Of a stretch of 19,148 nucleotides of DNA, positions 9,229 through 16,023 are shown piece after piece. Within the stretch, counting starts at the first letter, position 1. Every line of letters starts with the position of its first letter. A model generated the notes under the pieces. That model saw nothing but the letters and a program-made list of their open reading frames with translations. It did no database searches and was not told where the DNA came from. This DNA is from Cellulomonas sp. (GTDB lineage: Bacteria; Actinomycetota; Actinomycetes; Actinomycetales; Cellulomonadaceae), in contig DAIDJQ010000109.1 of assembly GCA_027451305.1 (NCBI GenBank), positions 1 through 19,148 on the forward strand. Direction: 5' to 3'. Made by a program: the position numbers and the translations under genes.

Positions 9229-9332
9229 GTGGACACGCTCCCGCTGCTCACGCCTCTGGCCTGCACGGACGGAGCGTCGTTCTTGGTCTCGCGTCCAGAT
9301 CGATTCAGGACGGACGAGTGTGCGACCGGGTC

Positions 9333-9362
9333 TTGAACAACTCGTGGCGCGGTTGATACGGT
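9333..9362 (+). promoter_or_regulatory. Predicted promoter of the whiD-like gene
   Basis: TTGAAC (9333-9338) is followed after 18 nt by TACGGT (9357-9362), a TAnnnT-type -10. This would give an untranslated leader of about 105 nt before the ATG at 9477. The leader may hold further control elements; I see none clearly. Confidence 0.5.
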
Positions 9363-9476
9363 GGCGAAGCAGTACCCCGAACACCCCGTCCGACCGCCGT
9401 GCCCGGCCGTCAGGGGCGACGGGGGCGCGACGAGCACACCGGCCGCCAGGCCGACGTACACGAGGAGGACGACCAG

Positions 9477-9773
9477 ATGGCCGAGATCTCGCGTTTGCCC
9501 GGTCCGGTGATGGACCTGTGGGAGTGGCAGTTCCAGGGAGCCTGCCGCGACGCCGACGAGAACCTCTTCTTCCACCCCGAGGGGGAGCGCGGTGCCGCCC
9601 GGCGGCGTCGCGCCGAGGCGGCGAAGGCGATCTGCGCCACGTGCCCCGTGATCAAGGAGTGCCGCGAGCAGTCGCTGACGGTCCGCGAGCCCTACGGCGT
9701 GTGGGGCGGCCTGTCGGAAGACGAGCGCTCCGCCGTCCTCGCCGAGCGCGTCGGCCACCGGAGCATCAGCTGA
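9477..9773 (+). CDS. whiD: WhiB-family iron-sulfur regulator, WhiD/WhiB3 type
   Basis: This 98-residue protein is a small [4Fe-4S] transcription factor that binds the primary sigma factor and responds to redox or nitric oxide. The four cluster ligands are Cys23, Cys53, Cys56 and Cys62 (CxxCx5C). The GVWGG turn is at 74-78. The N-terminus SRLPGPVMDLWEWQFQGACR and the FFHPEGERGAAR stretch match Streptomyces WhiD and mycobacterial WhiB3, more than other WhiB classes. The position beside groES and bldM agrees. The ATG at 9477 has GGAGG 8 nt upstream; the longer frame from 9399 is 5' leader. The gene ends 68 bp before a very strong hairpin shared with convergent groES. Basic residues after the turn (ERVGHR) are few compared with longer homologs. 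Confidence 0.94.
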   Translation: MAEISRLPGPVMDLWEWQFQGACRDADENLFFHPEGERGAARRRRAEAAKAICATCPVIKECREQSLTVREPYGVWGGLSEDERSAVLAERVGHRSIS

Positions 9774-9841
9774 GCCCACCGGCGGGCCGGCGCCCACCCT
9801 CCCAGGACCTCCGGGGACGAGCACCCCGTGCACGGTCCGGA

Positions 9842-9885
9842 ACGACGAGAGCCCCTCTCCCGGATGGGAGAGGGGCTCTCGTCGT
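9842..9885. terminator. Bidirectional terminator between whiD and groES
   Basis: A perfect 20-bp stem (9842-9861 with 9866-9885) closes on a 4-nt GGAT loop. It lies between two convergent genes, 15 bp from the groES stop, and can fold in either transcript. There is no U-tract on either side. Confidence 0.9.
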
Positions 9886-9900
9886 GACGGAGGGGCCTGA

Positions 9901-10194
9901 TCAGCCCACGACCGCCAGCACGTCACGCGCGGACAGGATGAGGAACTCCTCGCCCTGGTACTTCACCTCGGTGCCGCCGTACTTGGAGTAGATGACCTTG
10001 TCACCGACCGCGACGTCCAGCGGCACGCGGTTGCCCTTGTCGTCGATACGACCCGGGCCCACGGCGAGGACCTCGCCCTCCTGCGGCTTCTCCTTGGCGC
10101 TGTCCGGGATGACCAGACCGGACGCGGTCGTGGTCTCGGCCTCGAGGGCCTTCACCACGATCCGGTCCTCGAGGGGCTTGATGGAGACCGACAC
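9901..10194 (-). CDS. groES: Co-chaperonin GroES
   Basis: GroES caps the GroEL cavity during ATP-driven protein folding in the cytoplasm. The 97-residue length is normal. [10 protein letters not shown] opens the fold, the mobile loop that docks on GroEL spans about 17-34 (with [14 protein letters not shown]), and [16 protein letters not shown] and the C-terminal [12 protein letters not shown] are typical. The start is the GTG at 10194 with GGGGAGG about 6 nt upstream; a longer frame to 10245 has no support. The gene stands alone: a bidirectional terminator follows and no groEL is in the window, so GroEL must be encoded elsewhere. Control should be by HrcA through two CIRCE elements upstream. 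Confidence 0.98.
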   Translation of the reverse strand: MSVSIKPLEDRIVVKALEAETTTASGLVIPDSAKEKPQEGEVLAVGPGRIDDKGNRVPLDVAVGDKVIYSKYGGTEVKYQGEEFLILSARDVLAVVG

Positions 10195-10282
10195 AGCGGA
10201 CCTCCCCTTCGCATGTGAGTAGTTCGGCAGTCTGTGCCGCACCATGGGCCGCCGTCGTCGCGGTGCCGGAGCCTGGGCGCGG

Positions 10283-10309
10283 TTGGCACACTCACCAGGA
10301 GAGTGCCAG
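10283..10309. promoter_or_regulatory. CIRCE-like element 2 (HrcA operator)
   Basis: TTGGCACAC-N9-GAGTGCCAG is a variant of the CIRCE consensus TTAGCACTC-N9-GAGTGCTAA, with the exact 9-nt spacer. It overlaps the expected transcription start of groES. Confidence 0.7.
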
Positions 10310-10314
10310 TCCTC

Positions 10315-10343
10315 ACTCTAGGAACGCGTTAGCACTCGGTCAA
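10315..10343 (-). promoter_or_regulatory. groES promoter
   Basis: On the minus strand TTGACC (10343-10338) is followed after 17 nt by TAGAGT (10320-10315). The -35 lies inside the spacer of CIRCE element 1, and element 2 covers the start site. The leader to the GTG at 10194 is about 115 nt. Confidence 0.75.
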
Positions 10344-10355
10344 GGCGAGTGCCAG
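10329..10355. promoter_or_regulatory. CIRCE element 1 (HrcA operator)
   Basis: TTAGCACTC-N9-GAGTGCCAG matches the CIRCE consensus in 16 of 18 arm positions, with the exact spacer. The left arm is perfect. HrcA bound here would cover the groES -35. The element is 43 bp from the divergent methyltransferase start. Confidence 0.9.
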
Positions 10356-10398
10356 CACGGGCAGGCTGCCGGGGCGCCTGCCGTGCGAGGATCGCGGC

Positions 10399-11634
10399 AT
10401 GGACGCCACCGGCCTGTCGCTCCTGCTCAGCGCGCAGGGCTGGGCGCTGCTGTCCGCCCTCCCGCCGTACGACGAGACCCGCGTCATGGCCCTGTCGAGC
10501 CGCTTGCACGCCGAGGGGCTCGACCCCGCACTGGTCGCCGCCGCGCTCACCCAGTCCCGGCTCCGGGCGCGTGCCCGTTCCAAGTTCGGCGACTTCGCGG
10601 ACGGCATGCTGTTCACCGTCGGCGGGCTCGAGCAGGCCACCCGGCTGCCCGTGGCCGCGCACCACGCCCGGCGCTACCGCGATGCCGGCCTGACGCGGGT
10701 GGCTGACCTGACGGCCGGCATCGGCGCCGACTCGATGGCCCTGGCGGGTGTCGGGCTCCAGGTCCTGGCCGTCGACGCCGACGAGGCGACGGCAGCCGTC
10801 GCGACCGTCAACCTGCGGCACTTCCCCGAGGCCCAGGTGCGGCACGGCGACGGCCTCGCGGTGGACCTGGCGGCCGAGGGGGTCGACGGCGTGTACGCCG
10901 ACCCCGCACGACGGACGGCGGCGGGACGCCGCAGCTGGGAGCCGTCGGACTGGACACCTCCGCTGGACGCCCTGCTGGCACTGCGCGACCAGGTCCCGGC
11001 CGTCGGGCTCAAGCTCGGGCCCGGGCTGCCGCACCGCCTGGTGCCGGCCGAGGCGGCGGCGCAGTGGGTCTCCGTCGACGGCGACGTGGTCGAGGTGGGG
11101 CTGTGGTTCGGCCCGCTGGCGCCGGAGGGGCCCGGACGTTCGGCGCTCGTGCTGCGCGGCGGCCACGCGCACACCGTCGTCGCGGACCGCGCAGCGGACG
11201 CACCGCCGCCCGTCGGCCCCGTCGGCACCTATCTGTACGAGCCGGACGGCGCCGTGATCCGCGCCGGCCTGGTCGGGACGGTCGTCCACGACGTGCACGG
11301 GCGGCTGCTGGACCCCACGATCGCCTACGTGACCGCCGACCGGCTCGTCCCGATCCCCGTCGCCGGCGCCTACCGGGTCCTGGACGACCTGCCGTTCTCG
11401 GTGAAGCGGCTGCGCACCTACCTGCGCGAGCGCGGGGTCGGCCGGCTGACGGTGAAGAAGCGCGGCACGGCGGTGACCCCGGAACAGCTGCGCGGTCAGC
11501 TCGACCTGCGCGGTGACGCCGAGGCCACGGTGGTGCTGACCCGCGTCGGCGGGACGCAGCACGTGCTCGTCGTCGAACCTGTCATGGAGGGCGACCCGGC
11601 CGGCGGGACGCGCACCGAGCCGGAGGAGGGCTGA
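10399..11634 (+). CDS. Class I SAM-dependent methyltransferase with THUMP-like domain
   Basis: This 411-residue protein is probably an RNA-directed methyltransferase; its substrate is unknown. The methyltransferase fold shows motif I DLTAGIGAD (103-111), the acidic VDAD after strand 2 (125-128) and a DPAR motif IV (168-171). The region from about 320 to 400 (FSVKRLRTYLRERGVGRLTV onward) resembles the THUMP-like domain found at the C-terminus of this family. The N-terminal 90 residues are helical, with RARARSKFGDFADGMLFT. The ATG at 10399 has a weak GAGGA-like sequence; GAGGAT exactly 6 nt upstream could instead be the -10 of a leaderless transcript. The stop overlaps the next gene's start by one base (TGATG). 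It diverges from groES across the CIRCE region. Confidence 0.85.
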   Translation: MDATGLSLLLSAQGWALLSALPPYDETRVMALSSRLHAEGLDPALVAAALTQSRLRARARSKFGDFADGMLFTVGGLEQATRLPVAAHHARRYRDAGLTRVADLTAGIGADSMALAGVGLQVLAVDADEATAAVATVNLRHFPEAQVRHGDGLAVDLAAEGVDGVYADPARRTAAGRRSWEPSDWTPPLDALLALRDQVPAVGLKLGPGLPHRLVPAEAAAQWVSVDGDVVEVGLWFGPLAPEGPGRSALVLRGGHAHTVVADRAADAPPPVGPVGTYLYEPDGAVIRAGLVGTVVHDVHGRLLDPTIAYVTADRLVPIPVAGAYRVLDDLPFSVKRLRTYLRERGVGRLTVKKRGTAVTPEQLRGQLDLRGDAEATVVLTRVGGTQHVLVVEPVMEGDPAGGTRTEPEEG

Positions 11635-12782
11635 TGGCCGCACCCGTACCGCTGCCGTTCGCCGTGTCCGAGCGGTCCACCATCGGCATCGAGTGGGAGG
11701 TCGCGCTGGTCGACGCCGACTCCGGCGACCTGCGGCAGGCCGCCCAGACGGTGCTCGAGGCCGTGCGCGCGAAGGACGGCACCGACCACCCGAACATCAC
11801 CCAGGAGCTGCTGCTCAACACCATCGAGGTGCAGAGCGGCAAGTGCCGCACGGTCGCGCAGGCCGGTGCCGACCTGCAGAACGCGCTCGACCAGGTGCGC
11901 CGCGTCACCGAACCGCTGCGGATCGAGCTGATGGGCAGCGGCACCCACCCGTTCGCCCACTGGGCCACCCAGAAGGTCACCGACAAGCAGCGCTACGCGA
12001 CCCTGATCGACCGCACCCAGTGGTGGGGCCGGCAGATGCTGATCTACGGCGTGCACGTGCACGTCGGGGTCGAGGACCGTGCCAAGGTGCTGCCGCTGTC
12101 GCGCGCGATGCTGACGGTGTTCGGTCCGATCCTGTCGCTGTCCGCCTCGTCGCCGTTCTGGGGCGGGACCGACACGGGCTACGCGTCCAACCGGGCGCTC
12201 ATCTTCCAGCAGCTGCCCACCGCCGGGCTGCCGCCGCAGTTCGACCGTTGGGAGCAGCTGGAGCAGTACGTCGGGGACATGGTGCACACCGGCGTCATCG
12301 ACCAGGTGGACGAGGTCCGCTGGGACATCCGGCCGTCACCCCGGTTCGGGACGCTGGAGATGCGGATCGCCGACGGCGCCGCCAACCTGCTCGAGGTCAC
12401 GGCGATCTCGGCGCTGACGCACTGCCTCGTCGAGCACTTCTCCACGATGCTCGACCGCGGTGAGCCGCTGCCGACCCTGCCGCCCTGGTTCGTGCAGGAG
12501 AACAAGTGGCGCGCCGCGCGCTACGGCATGGACGCGATCCTGATCACCGACGCGGCGGGCGACGAGGAGCTGGTCACCGACTCGGTGGTGCGCTGGCTCG
12601 AGGTGCTCGCCCCCGTCGCCGAGCGGCTGGGCTGCAGCGCGGAGCTGGACCAGGTGCGCACCGTCCTGCGGCGTGGGGCGTCCTACCAGCGGCAGCGGGC
12701 GGTCGCCCGTCGCAACGCCGGCGACCTCGGTGCGGTGGTGCGCGCACTCGTCGACGAGTTCAGGGCGGGCCGGCCGCTGTAG
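11634..12782 (+). CDS. Glutamate-cysteine ligase, YbdK/GCS2 type
   Basis: This 382-residue carboxylate-amine ligase joins glutamate to cysteine (or a related amine) with ATP. Family motifs are clear: GIEWEV (18-23), QELLLNTIEV (57-66), SGTHPFA (102-108), QWWGRQMLIYGVHVHVGV (129-146), DIRPSPRFGTLEMRIAD (231-247) and QENKWRAARYG (288-298). Length fits. The ATG at 11634 overlaps the TGA of the methyltransferase gene by one base, with GGAGGAGGG upstream, so translation is coupled. Actinobacteria usually rely on mycothiol, so the in vivo product may not be glutathione. YbdK-type enzymes have weak ligase activity in Escherichia coli, as I recall. It ends convergent to tsaD with only 32 bp between stops. 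Confidence 0.92.
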   Translation: MAAPVPLPFAVSERSTIGIEWEVALVDADSGDLRQAAQTVLEAVRAKDGTDHPNITQELLLNTIEVQSGKCRTVAQAGADLQNALDQVRRVTEPLRIELMGSGTHPFAHWATQKVTDKQRYATLIDRTQWWGRQMLIYGVHVHVGVEDRAKVLPLSRAMLTVFGPILSLSASSPFWGGTDTGYASNRALIFQQLPTAGLPPQFDRWEQLEQYVGDMVHTGVIDQVDEVRWDIRPSPRFGTLEMRIADGAANLLEVTAISALTHCLVEHFSTMLDRGEPLPTLPPWFVQENKWRAARYGMDAILITDAAGDEELVTDSVVRWLEVLAPVAERLGCSAELDQVRTVLRRGASYQRQRAVARRNAGDLGAVVRALVDEFRAGRPL

Positions 12783-12789
12783 CGGGGGG

Positions 12790-12807
12790 CCGTCGGACCG
12801 ACGACGG
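12790..12807. terminator. Small hairpin between the convergent ligase and tsaD genes
   Basis: Arms CCGTCG and CGACGG form 6 bp around a 6-nt loop in the 32-bp gap between two convergent stops. It is weak, but it is the only candidate here. Confidence 0.35.
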
Positions 12808-12814
12808 GGAGCCG

Positions 12815-13870
12815 CTAGACGAGCACCTGGGTCAGGGGCATGGACGAGTCGACCGGCAGGTCCAGCGAGGACGCCGGGCGCCCGCGGCGCAGCAGCGCCG
12901 AGCCGAGGGCGGCGATCATCGCGCCGTTGTCGGTGCAGTACCGGATCGGCGGGATGCGCAGCTCGATCCCCGCCTCCTCGCAACGTCGGGCCGCCATGTC
13001 GCGCAGCTGGGAGTTCGCCGAGAAGCCGCCACCGACCACCAGCGTCGAGACGCCGTGCGCGCGGCAGGCGGCGATCGCCTTGGCCGTGAGCACGTCGGCC
13101 ACCGCCTCGGCGAACGAGGCGGCGACGTCGTTCAGCGGGATCTCCAGCCCGGCGTCCTCGCGGGCCTCGACCCAGCGCGCCACGGCCGTCTTGAGCCCGC
13201 TGAAGGAGAAGTCGGTGGCGTGCGCGGCCTGGTCCTTCGCCGCCGTCAGGCCGCGGGGGAACCGGATCGCCGCCGGGTCGCCCTCGCGGGCGAGGCGGTC
13301 GATGTGCGGCCCGCCCGGGTACGGCAGGCCGAGCAGCCGCCCCACCTTGTCGAAGGCCTCGCCGGCGGCGTCGTCCAACGTCGATCCCAGCTCGGTGACC
13401 TCGACGGTGTCGTCGATCCGCAGCAGCGAGGAGTGACCGCCGGAGACGACGAGGGCCAGCACCCGCTCGGGGAACGGACCGTCCACCAGCTCGTCGACCA
13501 CCGCGTGACCGATCACGTGGTTCACGCCGTACAGCGGGCGGTCGAGGGCGACCGCGAGCGCCTTCGCGGCGGCGGCGCCGATGGTGAGCGGTCCGACGAG
13601 GCCTGGACCGGCAGTGACCGCGATCGCGTCGACCTGCTCCAAGCCCACCCCGGCGGTGCCGAGGGCCCGGCGGATGGTCGGCACCATCGCCTCCAGGTGG
13701 GCGCGGGAGGCGATCTCCGGGATGATCCCGCCGAACCTCGCGTGCTCGTCCATCGAGCTGGCCACCGAGTCCACCAGCAGCTCGTAGCCGCTGACGAGCG
13801 CGACGCCCGTCTCGTCGCAGGAGGTCTCGATGCCGAGGACGAGGGGGTCGGCGGATCCAGGCAGCGGCAC
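12815..13870 (-). CDS. tsaD: tRNA threonylcarbamoyladenosine transferase TsaD
   Basis: TsaD transfers the threonylcarbamoyl group to A37 of ANN-decoding tRNAs, working with TsaB and TsaE. The 351-residue ASKHA-fold protein has [13 protein letters not shown] (12-24), metal-binding His118 and His122 (NHVIGH), SGGHSSLL (143-150), [17 protein letters not shown] (172-188), [11 protein letters not shown] (280-290) and the metal-binding Asp314 in [12 protein letters not shown] chose the GTG at 13870 because TATCCT stands exactly 6 nt upstream, as for a leaderless mRNA. The GTG at 13891 (seven more residues, GGGGA upstream) is an alternative. Unlike in mycobacteria as I recall, tsaD is here separated from rimI by a convergent sulfurtransferase/RutE pair. 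It is divergent from the RutE-like gene. Confidence 0.97.
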   Translation of the reverse strand: MPLPGSADPLVLGIETSCDETGVALVSGYELLVDSVASSMDEHARFGGIIPEIASRAHLEAMVPTIRRALGTAGVGLEQVDAIAVTAGPGLVGPLTIGAAAAKALAVALDRPLYGVNHVIGHAVVDELVDGPFPERVLALVVSGGHSSLLRIDDTVEVTELGSTLDDAAGEAFDKVGRLLGLPYPGGPHIDRLAREGDPAAIRFPRGLTAAKDQAAHATDFSFSGLKTAVARWVEAREDAGLEIPLNDVAASFAEAVADVLTAKAIAACRAHGVSTLVVGGGFSANSQLRDMAARRCEEAGIELRIPPIRYCTDNGAMIAALGSALLRRGRPASSLDLPVDSSMPLTQVLV

Positions 13871-13876
13871 GAGGAC

Positions 13877-13882
13877 AGGATA
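13877..13882 (-). promoter_or_regulatory. Predicted -10 box of a leaderless tsaD transcript
   Basis: On the minus strand TATCCT (13882-13877) is followed by 6 nt and the GTG at 13870. No ribosome-binding site precedes this GTG. Confidence 0.5.
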
Positions 13883-13909
13883 GGCGAGCACCCCTGTCCC
13901 CGACGGTCG

Positions 13910-13923
13910 GTGACGGACGTCAC
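13910..13923. promoter_or_regulatory. Dyad A between tsaD and the RutE-like gene
   Basis: GTGACG-GA-CGTCAC is a perfect 6+6 bp inverted repeat with a 2-bp centre. It lies 40 bp upstream of the tsaD start, close to its expected -35 region. It is a candidate operator. Confidence 0.45.
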
Positions 13924-13950
13924 AGCGACGGCCGGAATCCCGGTCCAAGC

Positions 13951-13964
13951 GTTGAATGTTCAAC
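13951..13964. promoter_or_regulatory. Dyad B directly upstream of the RutE-like gene
   Basis: GTTGAA-TG-TTCAAC is a perfect 6+6 bp inverted repeat with a 2-bp centre. It ends 5 bp before the GTG at 13970. The AT-rich TTGAAnnTTCAA core stands out from the GC-rich background and resembles MarR-family operators. A protein bound here would block the RutE-like promoter. Confidence 0.55.
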
Positions 13965-13969
13965 GACCT

Positions 13970-14620
13970 GTGAGCACCGACACCTCTGCCCTGGACACCT
14001 CGGACCTCGACGCCGAGCTCGACTCCGCCGGCCTGCTGGACGCAGCGACGGCCGACCTCCTCTTCCGGGAGGCCCGCACGGCGGGCGCCTTCACGGCCGA
14101 CGAGGTCACCGACGAGCAGCTGCAGGCCGCGTACGACCTGGCCAAGTGGGGCCCGACGGCGATGAACGTCACGCCGCTGCGGATGCTGGTGGTCCGCACC
14201 CCCGACGCGCGCGCCCGCCTGGCCGCCCACATGGGCGAGGGCAACCGTCAGCGCGTCCTGGACGCGCCCGTCTCGCTGCTGCTCGCCGCGGACACCCGGT
14301 TCCACGACCACCTGCCGCTGCTCGCCCCGCACCGCGCCGAGATGGCGGGCACGTTCGAGGCGATGCCGGAGATGCGCGAGCAGATGGCCCGCAACAACGC
14401 GTGGCTGCAGGCCGGCTACCTGATCGTCGCGCTGCGCGCCGCCGGGCTCGCCGCCGGGCCGATGGGCGGGATGGACGCCGCGGGGATCGACGCCGACCTG
14501 CTCGCGGGTACCGGGTGGGTGTCGCTCTTCGTCGTCAACGTCGGGCAGACGGAGGGCGCGCAGTACCCGTTCCCGCGTGCGGCGCGGCTGGACTGGGGCC
14601 AGGCGACCCGCACGCTCTGA
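13970..14620 (+). CDS. RutE-like nitroreductase-family protein (malonic semialdehyde reductase type)
   Basis: This 216-residue flavin-dependent reductase belongs to the nitroreductase superfamily, RutE/HadB subfamily. The core [19 protein letters not shown] matches the FMN-binding LMKWGPTSANCSPARIVF region of Escherichia coli RutE as I recall it. [33 protein letters not shown] and GPMGGMD further agree. In RutE the reaction is NAD(P)H reduction of malonic semialdehyde in pyrimidine breakdown, but no rut gene is near, so a detoxifying or quinone/nitro reductase role is equally possible. The N-terminal 20 residues are an acidic, variable tail. The GTG at 13970 has no ribosome site; a TTG at 13952 would begin inside dyad B. 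Control by a protein binding that dyad is likely. Confidence 0.85.
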   Translation: MSTDTSALDTSDLDAELDSAGLLDAATADLLFREARTAGAFTADEVTDEQLQAAYDLAKWGPTAMNVTPLRMLVVRTPDARARLAAHMGEGNRQRVLDAPVSLLLAADTRFHDHLPLLAPHRAEMAGTFEAMPEMREQMARNNAWLQAGYLIVALRAAGLAAGPMGGMDAAGIDADLLAGTGWVSLFVVNVGQTEGAQYPFPRAARLDWGQATRTL

Positions 14621-14675
14621 GCACCCGGCACCGTCCGGCACCCACCCCGTGCGGATGGTGCGCGGATGCGCGTGT

Positions 14676-14706
14676 GACCGGGCCGACGTGAGCGGTCGGC
14701 CCGGTC
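14676..14706. terminator. Bidirectional terminator between the RutE-like and sulfurtransferase genes
   Basis: A perfect 12-bp stem (GACCGGGCCGAC / GTCGGCCCGGTC) surrounds a 7-nt loop. It lies between convergent genes, and its right arm includes part of the sulfurtransferase stop codon. No U-tract is present. Confidence 0.75.
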
Positions 14707-15541
14707 AGACGCCCGTCCCGGAGGTCGCCACGGGGCGCGAGGGGTCCGACGACCACTGGGACCAGGAGCCCGGGTACAGGGCCGCATCGATACCGACGGC
14801 CGCCAGCGCGGCCACCTCGTGCGCCGCGCTGACGCCGGACCCGCAGTACACGCCCACCGGCGCGACCACGCCGACACCGGTGAACCGGGCCCGGAGCGCG
14901 TCGTCGTCCAGGAACGCGCCCTCAGACGTCAGGTTGTCGGCCGTGGGGAGGCTCACCGCCCCCGGCACGTGGCCCGCCCGCGGGTCGATCGGTTCGACCA
15001 GCCCCGCATAACGCTCGGCCGCGCGGGCGTCCAGGAGCGTCCCCGGCCACGCGGCGGCCCCGTCGGCGTCGAGCGTCGGCATCGCGCCCGCGCGCAGCAC
15101 CAGGTCCCCCGTCTCCGGGAGCACCTCCCCCGCCTCCAGGGACCGCCCGGCCGAGGTCCACGCCTGCAGGCCGCCGTCCAGCAGCCGCACGTGCGTCAGC
15201 CCCGCCCACCGCAGCAGCCACCACGCGCGCGCTGCGGAGATGCCGCCGATGGCGTCGTAGGCCACCACGGCGCCACCCTCGTGGAGACCCCAGCGCCGCG
15301 CGGCCACCTCGAGGTCGGCGAGCGTCGGCAGCGGGTGGCGTCCGGCCGCCGGGCTCGGCGGCGCCGCCAGCTCGGTGTCCATGTCCACGTACACCGCCCC
15401 CGGCAGGTGCCCGCCCAGGTACTGCTCGTGGCCGTCGCTGCGGCCGAGCACCCACCGCACGTCCAGCAGCACGGGCGGCTCGTCGTCCGCGAGCGCGGCC
15501 GCCAGCTCGTCGGCCGTGACCAGCACGTCGGCCCTGCTCAT
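14705..15541 (-). CDS. Two-domain rhodanese-type sulfurtransferase (SseA-like)
   Basis: This 278-residue enzyme moves sulfane sulfur from thiosulfate or 3-mercaptopyruvate to an acceptor. Two rhodanese domains are present. The N-terminal one (about 5-135) has LLDVRWVLGRSDGHEQYLGG and GHLPGAVYVD but Asp95 at the catalytic position (VAYDAIGGISA), as is usual for the inactive half. The C-terminal one (about 150-275) has the active loop CGSGVSA with Cys233. The ATG at 15541 overlaps the rimI stop by four bases (ATGA), so the two are translationally coupled. It is the last gene of the kinase-alr-tsaE-tsaB-rimI operon. CGSGV(T/S) fits thiosulfate or mercaptopyruvate enzymes; the donor cannot be decided. 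The same frame runs on to 16417, but that extension is antisense-like noise over rimI and tsaB. Confidence 0.93.
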   Translation of the reverse strand: MSRADVLVTADELAAALADDEPPVLLDVRWVLGRSDGHEQYLGGHLPGAVYVDMDTELAAPPSPAAGRHPLPTLADLEVAARRWGLHEGGAVVAYDAIGGISAARAWWLLRWAGLTHVRLLDGGLQAWTSAGRSLEAGEVLPETGDLVLRAGAMPTLDADGAAAWPGTLLDARAAERYAGLVEPIDPRAGHVPGAVSLPTADNLTSEGAFLDDDALRARFTGVGVVAPVGVYCGSGVSAAHEVAALAAVGIDAALYPGSWSQWSSDPSRPVATSGTGV

Positions 15542-16023
15542 CGCGGCTCCTCGGCGGCGCTCAGCCGCAGCAGCATGGTCCAGGCGTCGATGTTGCCGGG
15601 CTGGTAGTAGGCCCGTCGCCGGCCGAGCCGCTCGAAGCCCGTCGACTCGTAGAGGTGGATCGCCGGGTCGTTGTCCACCCGGACCTCGAGCAGCACCCGG
15701 AGGGCCCCAAGCGCGCGCGTGTGCTCCACCAGCCGGTTCAGCATGGTGCGGGCGATGCCGCGGTCCTGGTGCTGGGAGTCCACCGCGATCGTCATCACCT
15801 GCGCGTCCTCGCCGTCGAACCAGAGGCCGGCGTAGCCCACCAGCAGACCCGTGGCGGCAGTGGTGGCGCCGATGTACCAGCGACCCTCGGTGACCAGCTC
15901 CTCCGCGAGCGACGCCGGCGACCACGCCGCGGGGCCGAACAGGTCGCGTTCGAGCACCTCGAGCCGCGGCAGGTCCGTGGCGGTCAGCTCCCGCACGGCC
16001 ACGTCGGGCGGGATCGAGCTCAC
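15538..16023 (-). CDS. rimI: Ribosomal-protein-alanine N-acetyltransferase RimI
   Basis: This 161-residue GNAT-fold enzyme acetylates protein N-termini from acetyl-CoA, classically ribosomal protein bS18. The acetyl-CoA loop is QHQDRGIA (84-91). LLEVRVDNDPAIHLYESTGF (111-130) holds the RimI-type Glu113 and Tyr125, and YYQPGNIDAWTM (139-150) closes the fold as in other RimI proteins. The GTG start at 16023 overlaps the tsaB stop by four bases (GTGA), and its own stop overlaps the sulfurtransferase start. The tsaB-rimI neighbourhood supports RimI over other GNATs. Actinobacterial RimI may have broader targets. Confidence 0.94.
   Translation of the reverse strand: MSSIPPDVAVRELTATDLPRLEVLERDLFGPAAWSPASLAEELVTEGRWYIGATTAATGLLVGYAGLWFDGEDAQVMTIAVDSQHQDRGIARTMLNRLVEHTRALGALRVLLEVRVDNDPAIHLYESTGFERLGRRRAYYQPGNIDAWTMLLRLSAAEEPR

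Noticed and set aside
12506..13969. Upstream part of a 704-residue plus-strand frame ending in the RutE-like gene
   Set aside because: Only the last 216 residues are conserved; the rest is antisense to tsaD. It is not a fusion protein.
13871..14641. N-terminal extension of tsaD to 608 residues
   Set aside because: The extension is antisense to the RutE-like gene; TsaD homology begins at [11 protein letters not shown], and a -10-like box precedes the GTG at 13870.
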